NCBI RefSeq assembly: GCF_004664715.2
Contig: NC_051069.1
Span: 8,861,001-8,925,000, forward strand
DNA: 64,000 bases
Direction: 5' to 3'
Source of the DNA: Peromyscus leucopus
Lineage: Eukaryota; Chordata; Mammalia; Rodentia; Cricetidae
In this document: positions 55,446 to 64,000 of the stretch, in pieces
Layout of the letters: every line of letters starts with the position of its first letter
Numbering within the stretch: position 1 is the stretch's first letter
Translations under genes and position numbers: made by a program
The notes under the pieces: generated by a model
What the model was told of the DNA's origin: nothing
Databases searched by the model: none
What the model saw: only the letters and a program-made list of their open reading frames with translations

Positions 55446-56715
55446 GTATTTACACTCAAGTATATGCCGGCATGGGGGGCAGGTGCCTCGTTCCTGGGCT
55501 TAATGCGCCTGTTTTCAAACTGCACCGCCTGCATCCGACTGTTGAAGTGGCCCCTCCCTCCTTCCTCACTTTGCTCAGGCCATTTGCTTCTGAGTCTCAA
55601 TTCCCACACAGGTGAGATGGGGCAGGTAGATGGGTTTTCTAAGCTGCCTGGTGGGTTCTTTAAGACTTAGCTCATTGCCGGATGGTGGCGGCGCCCTCTG
55701 GTGGTCAATATTAGGCATGCACCCAAGGTGCCGCTCCTTGCTCCACCTGAGCACGCGGATGTGCCCGTGCGTTGGCGTGGGGGTGGGGAGGGTATGGGAC
55801 AGGCCGAAGACACAGAGTACACGGTTTCCACAACTCCCAGTTCTTGCTGTAAACGTGGACAGAGAGGTGGGAGCTATTTAAAACAAAAGCAAACCTGGTA
55901 AAGCCTGTGGGGGCCGGTCTGGGACATCCAGGTTTTCCAAAATGCTCGCTGCACCCATACCCCCCTTTATCCAGCCACTGGACTTGCCTACCTCGCTACT
56001 CGTACAGCTACTCGCTGCTTGTGTAGCACCGCTCTGCTCAAACTCCAGACCCGGTGCCTCTCTGCTGAAGTCCTGACCTCTGACCCTGCCTGCTGACACG
56101 CCCCTCCCACTTCTCTCTCCCCCTCTCTTAACCACTCCAGTTACCCACCCCTCTTCCAGCCTCTGCCGCGGTCCAGTTTGTCTTCCAGAGTCTCCAGCCC
56201 CTGCCCTCCGTCCTGAAGCACCTCCTCTGGGATGGCTTCTCGGATTTTCCCACTTTGGTCTGAGTTGATTTTTTTTTTTATCCCCGCCCTCCGTCCCCGC
56301 CCCCAGCAGCTGTCCACATCTGTCTCTCTGATGTGGGGAGTTGAGGGTTTACCTGGGGAACTTGGGCTGAAGATGCCCTTCTATGCCCCTTGCATGAGAA
56401 GCAGCTCCATCCCTAGGTCCTTCACGAACGCAGTCCCCAGGCTGCCTGCCCGCTGCAGGCAGACTTCTGCACCTCTACTGAGCTGCTGGCATGGAAGGGG
56501 CCCGGTCCACAGGAGCCTAGGCTAGACCGGCACTGGGGTCTCCCCTTCAACAGGCAGATAGCTGGGGCCCTGCAAACTCCACCTGCTGGGCAGCCTGTGG
56601 GACGCTGGTATCTGGCTGCCCAGAATGAACGGGAGGACCTAAGTAGCTGCTTCAAGGACAGACTAGCTGTAGCCAAAGCAGAACCCCTGGAAACATCTGC
56701 CAGTGTCAGCTAATA
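55446..56715. other. Unique GC-rich block
   Basis: No repeat family recognised. Contains the CTCF-like motif at 55687-55707. Open frames up to 108 codons lack domains. Confidence 0.45.
55687..55707 (-). promoter_or_regulatory. Strong CTCF-like motif, reverse
   Basis: GGCGCCCTCTGGTGGTCA closely matches the reverse CTCF consensus (GCGCCCTCTGGTGG) in unique sequence. It is the best such match I saw in the window. Confidence 0.5.
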
Positions 56716-56758
<43 letters not shown>

Positions 56759-56880
56759 TTCAAACGGGGGAAGCATGGGCCCAGAGAGGCTTGGTGACCT
56801 GTTGAGTATCACACAGCCCTGGACATGAATGCTCAGATGCAGACTCTACTTTCCAGTGGTCTCTGAAGCCTGTGTCATGT
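56716..56880 (+). repeat. (ATT)n microsatellite and MIR fragment
   Basis: About 14 ATT units (56716-56758) are followed directly by a MIR core ('gcccagagaggcttggtgac', 'tatcacacagccctggacat'). Confidence 0.8.
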
Positions 56881-57544
56881 ATGGAGTACTCGGCTGTCAC
56901 CATGCCTCTCCCACACAAGGTGCTAGATGAATTATTGGACAATAAAATACAGAGTTTGATGAACATAGGACTATTTCTTTCTGCTTGACTTCTGGCTGCC
57001 TCAGCCCAGCCCCAGCCCCAGCCCACCTCTGCCTGGGGAAGAATGGCTGACCCATGCTTTCTAGGATGGGTTGAAGGAAATAGGACCTATACCCAGTCCC
57101 TGGCAAGCAGTAGGTCCTGGACGTGATGAAGTGGACATCTGCTGCCCAATGTGTCAGCTCGGTGATGCCGTGGCCTTGGGTGTCCCACAGCCTCGGAAGC
57201 CCCAGGCATGTCTCGAGACACGGCAGCCTTCAGGGTAAGGACCTGTGCCGAATCCTAGTTCTCTGAGAAGCAGATGGGGAGTCAGATGAGCGTGGACAGA
57301 TGTCTCAGGGAACACATCCCTGAAGGACCGAAGAGGAACCCGGGGAGGCTGGGAGGATCATCAGACCACATAACAGGGCTGTCACTGAGAGCCTGTAGCA
57401 AGCTACACATCATCATCGCAGGCACACGACACAGTGAAGGTTCACAGTTGGTCGGTTACGGTCCTCACAGCCTGAGATCTAAGCCAGGCATCATCTCCTC
57501 CCCCCGCCCCCACCCCATCCTCCTTCTCCCTCGCCTCTTCTCTC
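56881..57544. other. Unique sequence
   Basis: Nothing recognised except short C-rich low complexity near 57500-57540. Confidence 0.4.
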
Positions 57545-58100
57545 TGTGTTCAAATGCGTGGACACCAGAGGACAACGTGTTCCAGCTGGTCCTCTCCTTC
57601 CACCGTGTGAATACCAGGGATTAAACGTCGATTGTCTGGCATCAGGCACCTTTACCCGCTCAGTCATCTTCCCGGCACTTTCACTTTTTTAAAAAAAATT
57701 ACTATTTTTATTTTAAGTGTTTGGGTGTTTTGCCTGCATGTATGTCTGTGGAACACATGTGAGCAGCACCCACCGTGGCCAGAAGGCACCAGACCTTCTG
57801 GAACTGGGGTTATGGACAGTTGTTAGCTGCCACATGGGTGCTGGGAATGGACCCAGGTCCTCTGCAAGAGCAGAAGTAAGTCACCTCTCTAGTCCCGTCA
57901 CCTTATTTTTTTGTGACAAGAGTCTCTCACTGAGCCCAGAGCTTACCAATTGTGCAAGACTGGCTGGGCCAAGTCCCAGAGAGTTTCCGCTCACCTCGCC
58001 AGCCCTGGGATTACAGATGCGCCTCACCACATCTGGCCAAGGATCTGAACTCGTCTTTACGCTTGCTTGGCGACCCTTTACCAACCATCCTGTCTCCCCA
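57545..58100 (-). repeat. Two B3 SINEs and an old B4, reverse
   Basis: 57545-57680 ('ggacaccagaggacaacgtg'), 57690-57896 ('tgctgggaatggacccaggt', 'gtcctctgcaagagcagaag'), then a decayed B4 (57900-58100, 'gccctgggattacagatgcg'). Confidence 0.75.
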
Positions 58101-59479
58101 GGCCTGAGCTGGGAGATTTCACAGCCTCCACGGACTTACCTGCTGTCACTAGCCTGGCCTGGAGGATGTCAGCTCCAACCAGCATCCACAGGTGTCGGGA
58201 GGGTGGCTGGAGCCTCTGCGCGTCCAGCTCCTGTGTCTAGTGAAGAAGGTAGATCCACTTGTTCAGCTGCCCACCCAGCAGGAGCGAGGGGCACATCCTC
58301 TGAAGCCAAGCACCCACAGAGATGCAGTTTGAGGAATGTTCCCCAGGGTGGGAATGGACAGTGGTCAGGAGACGAGGCGGGTGGTAGGGTCTCGCTGAGC
58401 ATTGCCCCTCAATGACAAACAGTGACTCCCCAGGGGGACTTTTATTTCTTTCAGTACTAGGGTGGGCACACTATCTGCTGTGGGGTGTCATAATGGGCCC
58501 CTTTTAATGCCCTGAGAAGGCTGACCTTTGCTGGCAGGGGCCTGCCCTATTCCTTACCAGTGGTTACCACCCTTGGACAGCAAGCGATATAGGTATCTGT
58601 TTTCACTAGTCTCAAACCCCCGGGAGGAAAAGGCCACTATGTTGAATAACACAGGCTACAGTCTTGGGCTGGGACCAGCTCTCCTACTAGCTTGAGAAAG
58701 ACCCATATGTGCTCAGACCTCAGTTTCCCCATCTGTTTCTTGAGGCTTATCAACTAAAGAGAGGGAAGAGGAGTATGGTAGGAGGATTCAGGGTCTATCT
58801 GGGAGCAGTCTAAATCCATATTCTTCAGTCCCCTGCAGAGGTGCTCAGTTTCCCTACCAATGAAAGGGGGCAAGGGAGGATCTCCCTTCCCTGAGAAGGT
58901 GAATGCGGAGATTTATTTGATGGACAGATGTGGCGATATGTGCCACATGTTGGGGGAGGGGTACGCTTACTCTTCCCTACCCTTTCACCTCTGCTCAGGC
59001 CCACGCCTCACATTTCCCTGGCTAAAGAGCCAAGCAGTGACCCGTGATCAGCCCATATTCAGGACTCAGCCATGCAGGAGAGCAGGAAGGCGCTGCAGAT
59101 CCGGCTGCATGGTCCCAGCCTCATTCCCTCAGCGTCTACAGAGCACTTCCCGAATAGCAGGTGCTGGGCTGTGTGCCTCGGGGACAGGATCTTTTCCAAT
59201 GCCAGCTGCATCAGCACCCTGCTCTGGGCATGTTGTATAAGGGCATTCCTTTGGAGGGAGTCTGGCTTGGACATCCAGACATCGGGATTTCAACCCAGGA
59301 TTTATTTCTCACCACCACTTACACCTAAATAAACCCTCTAAAGAGTGAGCACGGTGGGATGAACAGGGAAGGCGCTGCACCTCTAGAGAGGCCTGGGGCT
59401 CCTGTTACAGCCAAGGTGCGGGCAGCCTGGGCCTTCCTGGATTACGGCAGATTTCAGAGTGGAAGCCTGAGGCTGAGAA
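58101..59479. other. Mostly unique sequence
   Basis: A reverse MIR scrap lies at 58655-58745 ('cagacctcagtttccccatc'). Open frames up to 126 codons lack domains. No gene is recognised. Confidence 0.45.
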
Positions 59480-59818
59480 GAGGAAGCCTTCCTGGGAGGA
59501 CGTGAAAATGTCCCTGCCAGGTGGACTCTCTGAGCTGAGACCAGCAGAACATAGGTTCGTGCCAGAATTTCCCCCAACCTGGAGTGGCTGAACTTGCCAT
59601 TGACCAAGTGTGACAGGCTGAGTAAACCATGGGGAGCAAGGCAGTAGCAGCACCCCTCCATGGCCTCTGTTTCAGTTCCTGCCTCCAGGTTCCTGATGGA
59701 ACTTCTCTTGGTGCTGGGCTACACGCTGTAAGATGAAATAAGCCCTTTCCTCTCTGAGTTGCCTTTTGGGCAGGGTGTTTATCTCATCAACAGAAAGAAA
59801 ACTAGGACATACAGCAAC
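59480..59818 (+). repeat. Repeat X, copy 4
   Basis: 'Gagtaaaccatggggagcaa', 'agcacccctccatggcctct' and 'gaaataagccctttcctctc' match the 3' two thirds of copy 1. The 5' third is heavily diverged. Confidence 0.75.
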
Positions 59819-59829
59819 ATAATTTAACC

Positions 59830-60318
59830 GTCTAGGGTACAATCTAAACTTAGGCTATGAAGAACTCAAAAAAACAAAACAAAACAAAACAAAAAACCTC
59901 AATTCACAGTGAAAAGACAACTAATTGATTAGACAGACAGACAGACAGATACTAACTCTGACATAACACAGGCATGGATCAAAGATTTAAAAAGCAGTTA
60001 TTATGACCATACTCTAAGAAATAAGGGTGAATACTCTTGAAATGAAATAAAAGATGCAAAGTCTCAAGAAACAGCTAGAAGACAGAAGGAATAAATTGAT
60101 GTTCTTGAACTGGAAAATCCAAGGAAGTGACTGAACAAATAGGGATGAGCCGAGGCATCTGTGAACGTGAGGCTCTATAGGAATCCGGAAGAACTACCCA
60201 TCTGAGCAACACAGAAGAAAACGATGGAAAAAGGTGAACAGAGACAGCGGGGACACCACACAGTTGTCACAGATTCATGTCATCGGGAGTCCTGGGAGTG
60301 GAGAAAGAGCTGAGAGTT
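59830..60318 (+). mobile_element. LINE-1 ORF1 remnant
   Basis: 'Aagatgcaaagtctcaagaa', 'gaaggaataaattgatgttc', 'catctgagcaacacagaaga' and 'attcatgtcatcgggagtcc' follow the order of L1 ORF1 (the last block decodes to the IHVIGVP-type motif). AAAAC and GACA tandem tracts are inside. Stops and frameshifts abolish coding. Confidence 0.75.
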
Positions 60319-60319
60319 G

Positions 60320-60528
60320 ACACCTGACCCACAAACAGGAGGCAGAGAGACTGCTAACTGGGAATGGCGTGGGCTTCTGAACCTCAAAGCCCAGTCCAGG
60401 GACTCACCTCCTCCAACAGGGCCACACCTCCCAGTCCTTCCCAAGCAGTTCCGCCAGCTGGGGACCAAGCACTCAAGTACATGAACCTGTGGGGGCCATT
60501 CTCATTCAAACCACCATAATCACTATCC
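60320..60528 (-). repeat. Repeat Y, copy 3 (3' part)
   Basis: 'Ctcctccaacagggccacac' and 'gggggccattctcattcaaa' match copy 2 in the same orientation. It joins directly to the L1 remnant. Confidence 0.7.
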
Positions 60529-60534
60529 TCATTT

Positions 60535-60955
60535 AAGAAAATATTTACGTTTCTTTTGTGTCTGTGGGTGTTTTTGCCTGCCTGATGTGAACCATATGTA
60601 TGCAGTACCCATAGAAGCCAGAAGAGGGTGTCAGATCATTTAGAATTGGAGTTAACAGAGTTGTGAGCCACCACATAGGTGCTGGGAATGGAACCCAGGT
60701 CCTATGGAAGAGCAGTAAGTCTTCTTAGCCACTGCTCATCTCTCCATCCCCAATTACCATCGTTACTAGTTATTGGTAATCTCTTACTACTTGGTTTATA
60801 AGTTATACATCATCACAGGTATGCATGACGTATTAAGAATTTATGTATTTATTGTTGTGTGTGGACAAATGGCAGATGTGTACAAGCCTGCACATGCTGT
60901 GGCTCATGTGTGGAGGTCAGTTCTTTTCCTGCCACTGTGCATTCCAAATCAGGGT
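60535..60955 (-). repeat. B3 SINE and B3-like fragment, reverse
   Basis: 60535-60752 is nearly complete ('gaagccagaagagggtgtca', 'ggaatggaacccaggtccta'). 60840-60955 keeps only the tail half ('gctcatgtgtggaggtcagt'). Confidence 0.8.
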
Positions 60956-61365
60956 GGGGAGTGGCGGTCACTGTGGAAGACACATTCGATCTTCTGGAAT
61001 GTTTGGCTAAGAGTATGTGGCAAGCAAGTTCCAGTAGCAAGTCGGAGGGTATTCACGTCAGACGGCCTGAGGGAGGACTGACCAAGGGCTGGTACATGGC
61101 AGGGCCACCAGTCAGTGTCCACCGAGGCCAACACCATAGCCTTTCCTAAGGAAAAGACCCATGTGCTTCAGGTGGCCATGCTTGGTCACAAGTGACCATG
61201 TTCCAGTCCTTACCTCTCAGTTTCAGCTGATTAGAGAACAGGTAGGCACCCGTCCCACAAGCGTCCTGTCTATAGACAGAACAACCCCCAGCGCAAGCCC
61301 CTGTGAGCCATTCAGGTCGGCAGGCTCAAGAATCTGAGCTGAAAGTGAAGGAAGAGCCTGCAGGT
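60956..61365. other. Unique sequence
   Basis: Nothing recognised. Confidence 0.4.
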
Positions 61366-61626
61366 CCGGCTGGGGAGGCGGTTTAGCTGGTTAAGTGCTT
61401 GCTGCCCACACACCAGGACCCAGGTGCCATCTCTACCAGCCACAGACAACAAGCAAACAAATAAAAGCCAAAACAGCCCCCCAAGACAAAACGAAGTAAA
61501 AGCCAGGCATTGTGGTGTATGCCTGTAATCAGCAAGCTTCATATTCGATGAGAGACATTGTCTCATAATAGTATCAGCTGAAGAGTGACTAAGGGAACAC
61601 TCATTGTCAACCTCTGGTGTGCATAT

Positions 61627-61669
<43 letters not shown>
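61366..61669 (+). repeat. B4-like SINE with (CA)n tail
   Basis: A tRNA-like head ('ggcggtttagctggttaagt') precedes an A-rich linker and a B1-like 'ccaggcattgtggtgtatgc'. A CA tract of about 20 units ends it (61629-61669). Confidence 0.7.
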
Positions 61670-61671
<2 letters not shown>

Positions 61672-62022
61672 GTCAACATGCCAGCCCTGACAAGTGTTTA
61701 GTAGGGGCAACAGGCTCTTCACTTAGAAGATCAGAAGTTAAGGTTGAGCTCATGGAATTTTATTCTGCTAAGGATGAACCACATGATAGCATCGTGAATG
61801 TTTCTGCAAATTCAGTTAAAACGTTGTACAGCCAAGACGTGTTTATGTTTGCAGATATGGATATAAATTTTAGCCGAACACAGCAGCATCCAAACAGTGC
61901 TCATATCTAATTAAGGAATCCATGGAGCAGAAATAAATTTGGGATTGATGGGAGTGCTACATATAATTGAAAATTGGGGCAAAATGAGTTTCCTGGCATA
62001 TCAACTCAAGTAGGAGCTGTGG
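61670..62022. other. Unique AT-rich sequence
   Basis: Nothing recognised. Confidence 0.4.
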
Positions 62023-62390
62023 GACTGGGGATGTAGGCTAGTTAGTAGAGGGCTTGCCGGGTTGGGTCCCCAGCATCATAGAATCTGGGTGTGCACATCT
62101 GTAACCTCTGCACTCCAGAAATGGACACAGGAGGTCAGGAGTTCCAGGCCATCCTGGACTTCATAGAGAATTTGGAGCCAGCCTTGACTCCGTGACACCA
62201 TGTCTCAGAAAGAAAAGAAAAAAAAAGCAGGCAGCGGTGGCACACACCATTAATCCCAGCACTCAGGAGGTAGAGCCAGGTGGATCTCTGACTTTGTGGC
62301 CAGCCTGGGCTACAGAGTGAGTTTCAGTAGAGCCAAAGTTACATAGTGAGACCCTGTTTCAGTAGGGGAAAAAAGAAAGAAAGAAAAGAA
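62023..62390 (+). repeat. B4 SINE followed by B1 SINE
   Basis: B4 62023-62226 ('gatgtaggctagttagtaga', 'caggagttccaggccatcct'). B1 62228-62390 ('gcaggcagcggtggcacaca' to 'agaccctgtttcag') with an A/GAAA tail. Confidence 0.85.
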
Positions 62391-62487
62391 AAAGCTATAG
62401 TTAATATATGAACGCAAATGGACATATGAAGAATAGCTGTCCAGTGTTTTGTGGCAGACATGATCACAGCTGTAAGGCAGAACAGCT

Positions 62488-62790
62488 GGGCATGGAGAGA
62501 TGGCTCAGCAGCTCAGACCACTTGCTGTTCTTACAAAAGGACTCAAGTTTGTTTCCCAGCACCCATGTTGGGCAGCTCACCACTGTTTATTCCTCCAGAT
62601 CCAGGAGATCCAATGCCCTCTTCTGGCCTCCATGGATGCTACCAGTCACAAATAAAAATAAAAGTAAAAACAAACAAACAAACAAACCCCAAAAAACAGA
62701 CCAACTGTGCTGCTGGGCTGGGCTATCCACTTGCTTCAGGTGCAAATTTTAAAGGGACACACACACACACACACACCCACACACACCCAC
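62488..62790 (+). repeat. B3-type SINE and (CA)n
   Basis: 'Catggagagatggctcagca' and 'tccaatgccctcttctggcc' with an AAATAAAAATAAAA and CAAA tail. A CA tract follows at 62757-62781. Confidence 0.9.
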
Positions 62791-62869
62791 CACCTTAGTA
62801 GTCAAGACAAATAATATTTAAGGTAGTATTTTAAAAATTAAAATTAATATAAAAATCCTTGATTAATGT

Positions 62870-63287
62870 GCTGGCTAGTTTTATGTCAACTCGACACAAG
62901 CTAGAGTCATCAAGGAGGAGCGAGCCTCAACTAAGAAAATGCCTCCATAACATCTGACTGTGGGCAAGCCTGTAGGACATTTTCTTAATTAGTGATCGAA
63001 TGTCGGAGGGCTCCGCCCATGGTGGGTGGAGCCACCCCTGGGCTGGTGGTCCTGGGTGCTATAAGAACGCAGACTGAGCAAGCCTTGGAGAGCAAGCCAG
63101 TAAGCAGCACCCCTCCAAGGCCTCTGCATCAGCTTCTGCCTCCAGGTCCCTGCCCTGTTTGAGTTCCTGCCCTGGCTTCCTTTGGTGATCAACGGTGCTG
63201 TGGAAGTGTAAGTCAGATCCTTTCCTCCCCAAGTTGCTTCTGGTCATGGGGTTTCACCACAGCAGTAGTGACCCTAACTAGGAAAAC
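62870..63287 (+). repeat. Repeat X, copy 5, the most complete
   Basis: It runs from 'gtgctggctagttttatgtc' through 'acacaagctagagtcatcaa' and 'agcaagccagtaagcagcac' to 'agtgaccctaactaggaaaa'. This is the best reference copy in the window for the family. Confidence 0.85.
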
Positions 63288-63444
63288 AATATCAGTAGTT
63301 CATTATTACTGTTATACTGGCCTAAACGATCTAATAATCATTATGAAGTAATTACTTTTTTAATATGGTGACATAGGTAATAGGGCCACTGACCTCATGG
63401 AAATCTACCGAGTGAAGAAACAGATAAGGAGGGGCTGAAGACCG

Positions 63445-63838
63445 ATAAGGAGGGGCTGGAGTGATGGCTCAGTGGTTAAGAGCATGGACTGCTCTTGTAA
63501 AGGACCCAAGTTCAGTTCCCAGCATCCATATGGCAGCTCAAGACTGTAACTCCAGCTCCAGGGGTTCCGACAATCTCACACAGACATACATGCAGGCAAG
63601 AAAGACACTGATGCAATAAAAAAAAATTAAAAGATTAAAAAAAAAGAACACTGGCTGCTCCTGCGAAGGATCCAGGTTCAATACCCAGCTCCCCCAGGCT
63701 GACTCACAACCACCTGTAAACTCCAGTCCTAGGGGATCTGACTCCCTCTTCTGCCCTCCACGGCACCAGGCATGCATGTGGTGCCCATATACATGCGGGC
63801 AAAGACTCATATACATTAACATTTCTTTTCAAATTTTA
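63445..63838 (+). repeat. Two B2/B3-type SINEs in tandem
   Basis: 63450-63640 ('ggctggagtgatggctcagt' to an A-rich tail) and a headless 63646-63838 ('aggatccaggttcaataccc'). GATAAGGAGGGGCTG is repeated at 63423-63437 and 63444-63458 at the left junction. Confidence 0.85.
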
Positions 63839-64000
63839 ATTTTTTTTTTTCAAGATTCAGCAACTTAGCAGCCACAGCTAGAGAGGCAGAAAATGTCACT
63901 CACACTCCCAGGGCTGACCTGTGACACACTTGTGTTTGGGGAAGGGCAGAGCCTTGTGATACGGTACAGTCTTCAAGACATGTTTGGGCAAAAATAGCAA
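63839..64000. other. T-run and unique sequence to window end
   Basis: A T11 run lies near 63840. The rest shows nothing recognisable. Confidence 0.4.

Larger units (their letters stand above)
10657..64000 (+). other. Intergenic region downstream of Smad6
   Basis: No further exon with a recognisable protein was found on either strand. In other mammals the next gene downstream in this direction is SMAD3 (established knowledge); none of its coding sequence is present. Long non-coding RNA exons cannot be excluded from sequence alone. Confidence 0.75.

Noticed and set aside
59830..60318. Possible novel coding gene with coil-like composition
   Set aside because: Block order matches LINE-1 ORF1, and stops and tandem tracts interrupt it.

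Overview
The window is rodent nuclear DNA, most likely from a cricetid (hamster, vole or deer-mouse group). It is packed with rodent-specific SINEs (B1, B2, B3, B4, ID), long TG/CA, TTTC and AG microsatellites, two copies of an LTR-like element and rodent hAT-Charlie (URR1-type) fossils, on a background of old MIR and LINE-1 fragments. Two B1 copies with nearly the same diagnostic block and intact target-site duplications suggest a recently active subfamily. The cricetid placement is an inference from B1 and ID style, not a proof.

Only one protein-coding segment is convincing: the terminal coding exon of Smad6 on the + strand (9697-10229). It encodes the MH2 domain of the inhibitory SMAD and starts at a canonical 3' splice site after a split codon. 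The 3'UTR follows and ends at an AATAAA signal (10635-10640). Positions 1-9696 are therefore the 3' part of the last Smad6 intron. Positions after about 10656 are downstream intergenic DNA, which in other mammals lies between SMAD6 and SMAD3. Exons 1-3, the promoter and Smad3 are not here.

Layout. 1-9696: intron with older repeats, a GC-rich candidate regulatory block (2480-3640), G-runs, an inverted pair of CAGAC motifs (5162-5200) and a TG/CA tract pair just before the exon. 9697-10656: exon and 3'UTR. 10657-18770: SINE clusters and microsatellites. 18780-29440: dense nested SINE and LTR-like insertions, with AT-rich unique blocks at 22540-22830 and 27636-28020 and a mixed block at 25560-26180. 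29440-31610: mostly unique sequence, with a possible decayed transcript copy near 31000. 31650-37940: SINEs and unclassified rodent repeats. 37940-40140, 42212-46600 and 54300-59480: mostly unique DNA with candidate regulatory sequence. 59830-63840: a LINE-1 ORF1 remnant and a last SINE cluster.

The other long open frames fall in microsatellites, SINEs or GC-rich DNA, show no recognisable domain, and are not annotated as genes. There is no bacterial-type operon, CRISPR array, functional tRNA or rRNA. The main interest lies in regulatory candidates around Smad6 and in well-preserved nested transposition events.
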